From Methanomicrobiales archaeon (GTDB taxonomy: Archaea > Halobacteriota > Methanomicrobia > Methanomicrobiales > Methanoculleaceae), in NCBI GenBank assembly GCA_012521035.1, contig JAAYND010000206.1, positions 1 through 12,805 of the forward strand: a DNA stretch of 12,805 nucleotides. The letters are read 5' to 3'. The notes below the pieces were generated by a model, which was given only the letters and a program-made list of their open reading frames with translations, was not told the DNA's origin and did no database searches. Positions 12,361-12,805 of this stretch are shown here, piece by piece (within the stretch, counting starts at the first letter, position 1; each line of letters begins with the position of its first letter). A program made the position numbers and the translations under genes.

Positions 12361-12805
12361 ATGGCTTCCATAATCAAGCCCCTATATGGCAGTGTTCTCC
12401 CGAGCGCGATGGTGCAAAGAACACTTCTTTCGCTCTTCCTGGCCTCGCCTGTTCTGGAGGCTATCGCTGAAACCATTGAGCGTGAGTACTACGATCAAGA
12501 GACTCCACGACAGCACTATCCCGCTCTGTTGATGCTCAAACTCCTGGTTATCAAGTGTTTTCGCAAACTCTCCTTTGCTCGTACCATTCAGACCCTAACC
12601 GAGGAAGATTGCGCTAATCTCGGCATATCTCTAGACGATCCCCTGCCGCACCCAGCAACGCTTCACCACTTCGTGAAATATCGTCTTGGTGTGGATGGTC
12701 TGAAACATATCATGATACTGATCGGTACCGCACTCGTACAGGTATGCGATACTGAGTGGATTGCTATCATTGATTCGACCCCACTGGAAGCATCGCGCTA
12801 TAACC
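12361..12805 (+). CDS. DDE transposase, N-terminal part (runs off right edge)
   Basis: The frame opens at the ATG at 12361 and is still open after 148 complete codons. HYPALLMLKLLVIKCFRKLS then PHPATLHHFVKYRLG is the pattern of the DUF772/InsH-type N-terminal domain of IS4/IS5/IS1182-like transposases, which helps bind the element ends. AIIDSTPLEASRYN holds the first catalytic Asp (138) of the DDE triad; the other two acidic residues lie beyond the window. Codon use is visibly less GC-rich at third positions (CTT, CGT, GCT) than the neighbouring genes, as expected for a mobile gene. No frameshift is seen in the visible part, so the element may be intact. The family assignment is approximate. 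Confidence 0.88.
   Translation, partial: MASIIKPLYGSVLPSAMVQRTLLSLFLASPVLEAIAETIEREYYDQETPRQHYPALLMLKLLVIKCFRKLSFARTIQTLTEEDCANLGISLDDPLPHPATLHHFVKYRLGVDGLKHIMILIGTALVQVCDTEWIAIIDSTPLEASRYN

Overview
The window looks like chromosomal DNA of a high-GC methanogenic archaeon of the order Methanomicrobiales; Methanoculleus or a close relative is my best guess from gene content and codon use. The archaeal signs are a proteasome alpha subunit, protein components of archaeal RNase P, ribosomal protein eL15, homomeric archaeal NAC, archaellins with class III signal peptides, and promoters with TATA-like boxes about 25 bases before start codons. No rRNA, tRNA, CRISPR array or prophage was seen. I could run no database search, so names rest on motifs read from the translated sequence.

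Left part (1-2320, minus strand): a tight operon in the order rpl15e, rnp3, rnp2, psmA, running off the left edge. It is the start of the widely conserved archaeal translation/RNA-processing/proteasome cluster. Stops and starts overlap or nearly touch. Next (2326-4264, minus) lie moaC (molybdopterin precursor synthesis) and a fused NAD(P)H-hydrate epimerase/dehydratase (repair of damaged NAD(P)H). A short divergent promoter region (4265-4351) separates these from a plus-strand operon (4352-7242): a RecJ-like DHH phosphoesterase, a stand-alone PUA-domain protein, the NAC chaperone and a TrmI-like tRNA m1A methyltransferase, all overlapping head to tail. That operon meets a minus-strand gene for a 61-residue four-CxxC protein with one base between the stop codons.

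Right part (7672-12805): more lineage-specific surface and mobile genes. A minus-strand membrane-anchored protein with a Pro/Thr linker is followed by a 344-base non-coding region holding two tandem imperfect 45-base repeats, an archaellin promoter and a leader hairpin. Two tandem archaellin genes follow, with 40 identical residues at their N-termini and divergent remainders. A 258-base region without a convincing gene separates them from a minus-strand multi-pass membrane protein resembling a GT-C type glycosyltransferase. The right edge cuts through a DDE transposase.

The best candidates for a second look are the archaellin locus (tandem upstream repeats, leader hairpin, two archaellins without N-glycosylation sequons), the altered motifs in the NAD(P)H-hydrate epimerase and TrmI-like proteins, and the small cysteine-rich protein. 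I did not find convincing evidence of a wholly new multi-gene system.
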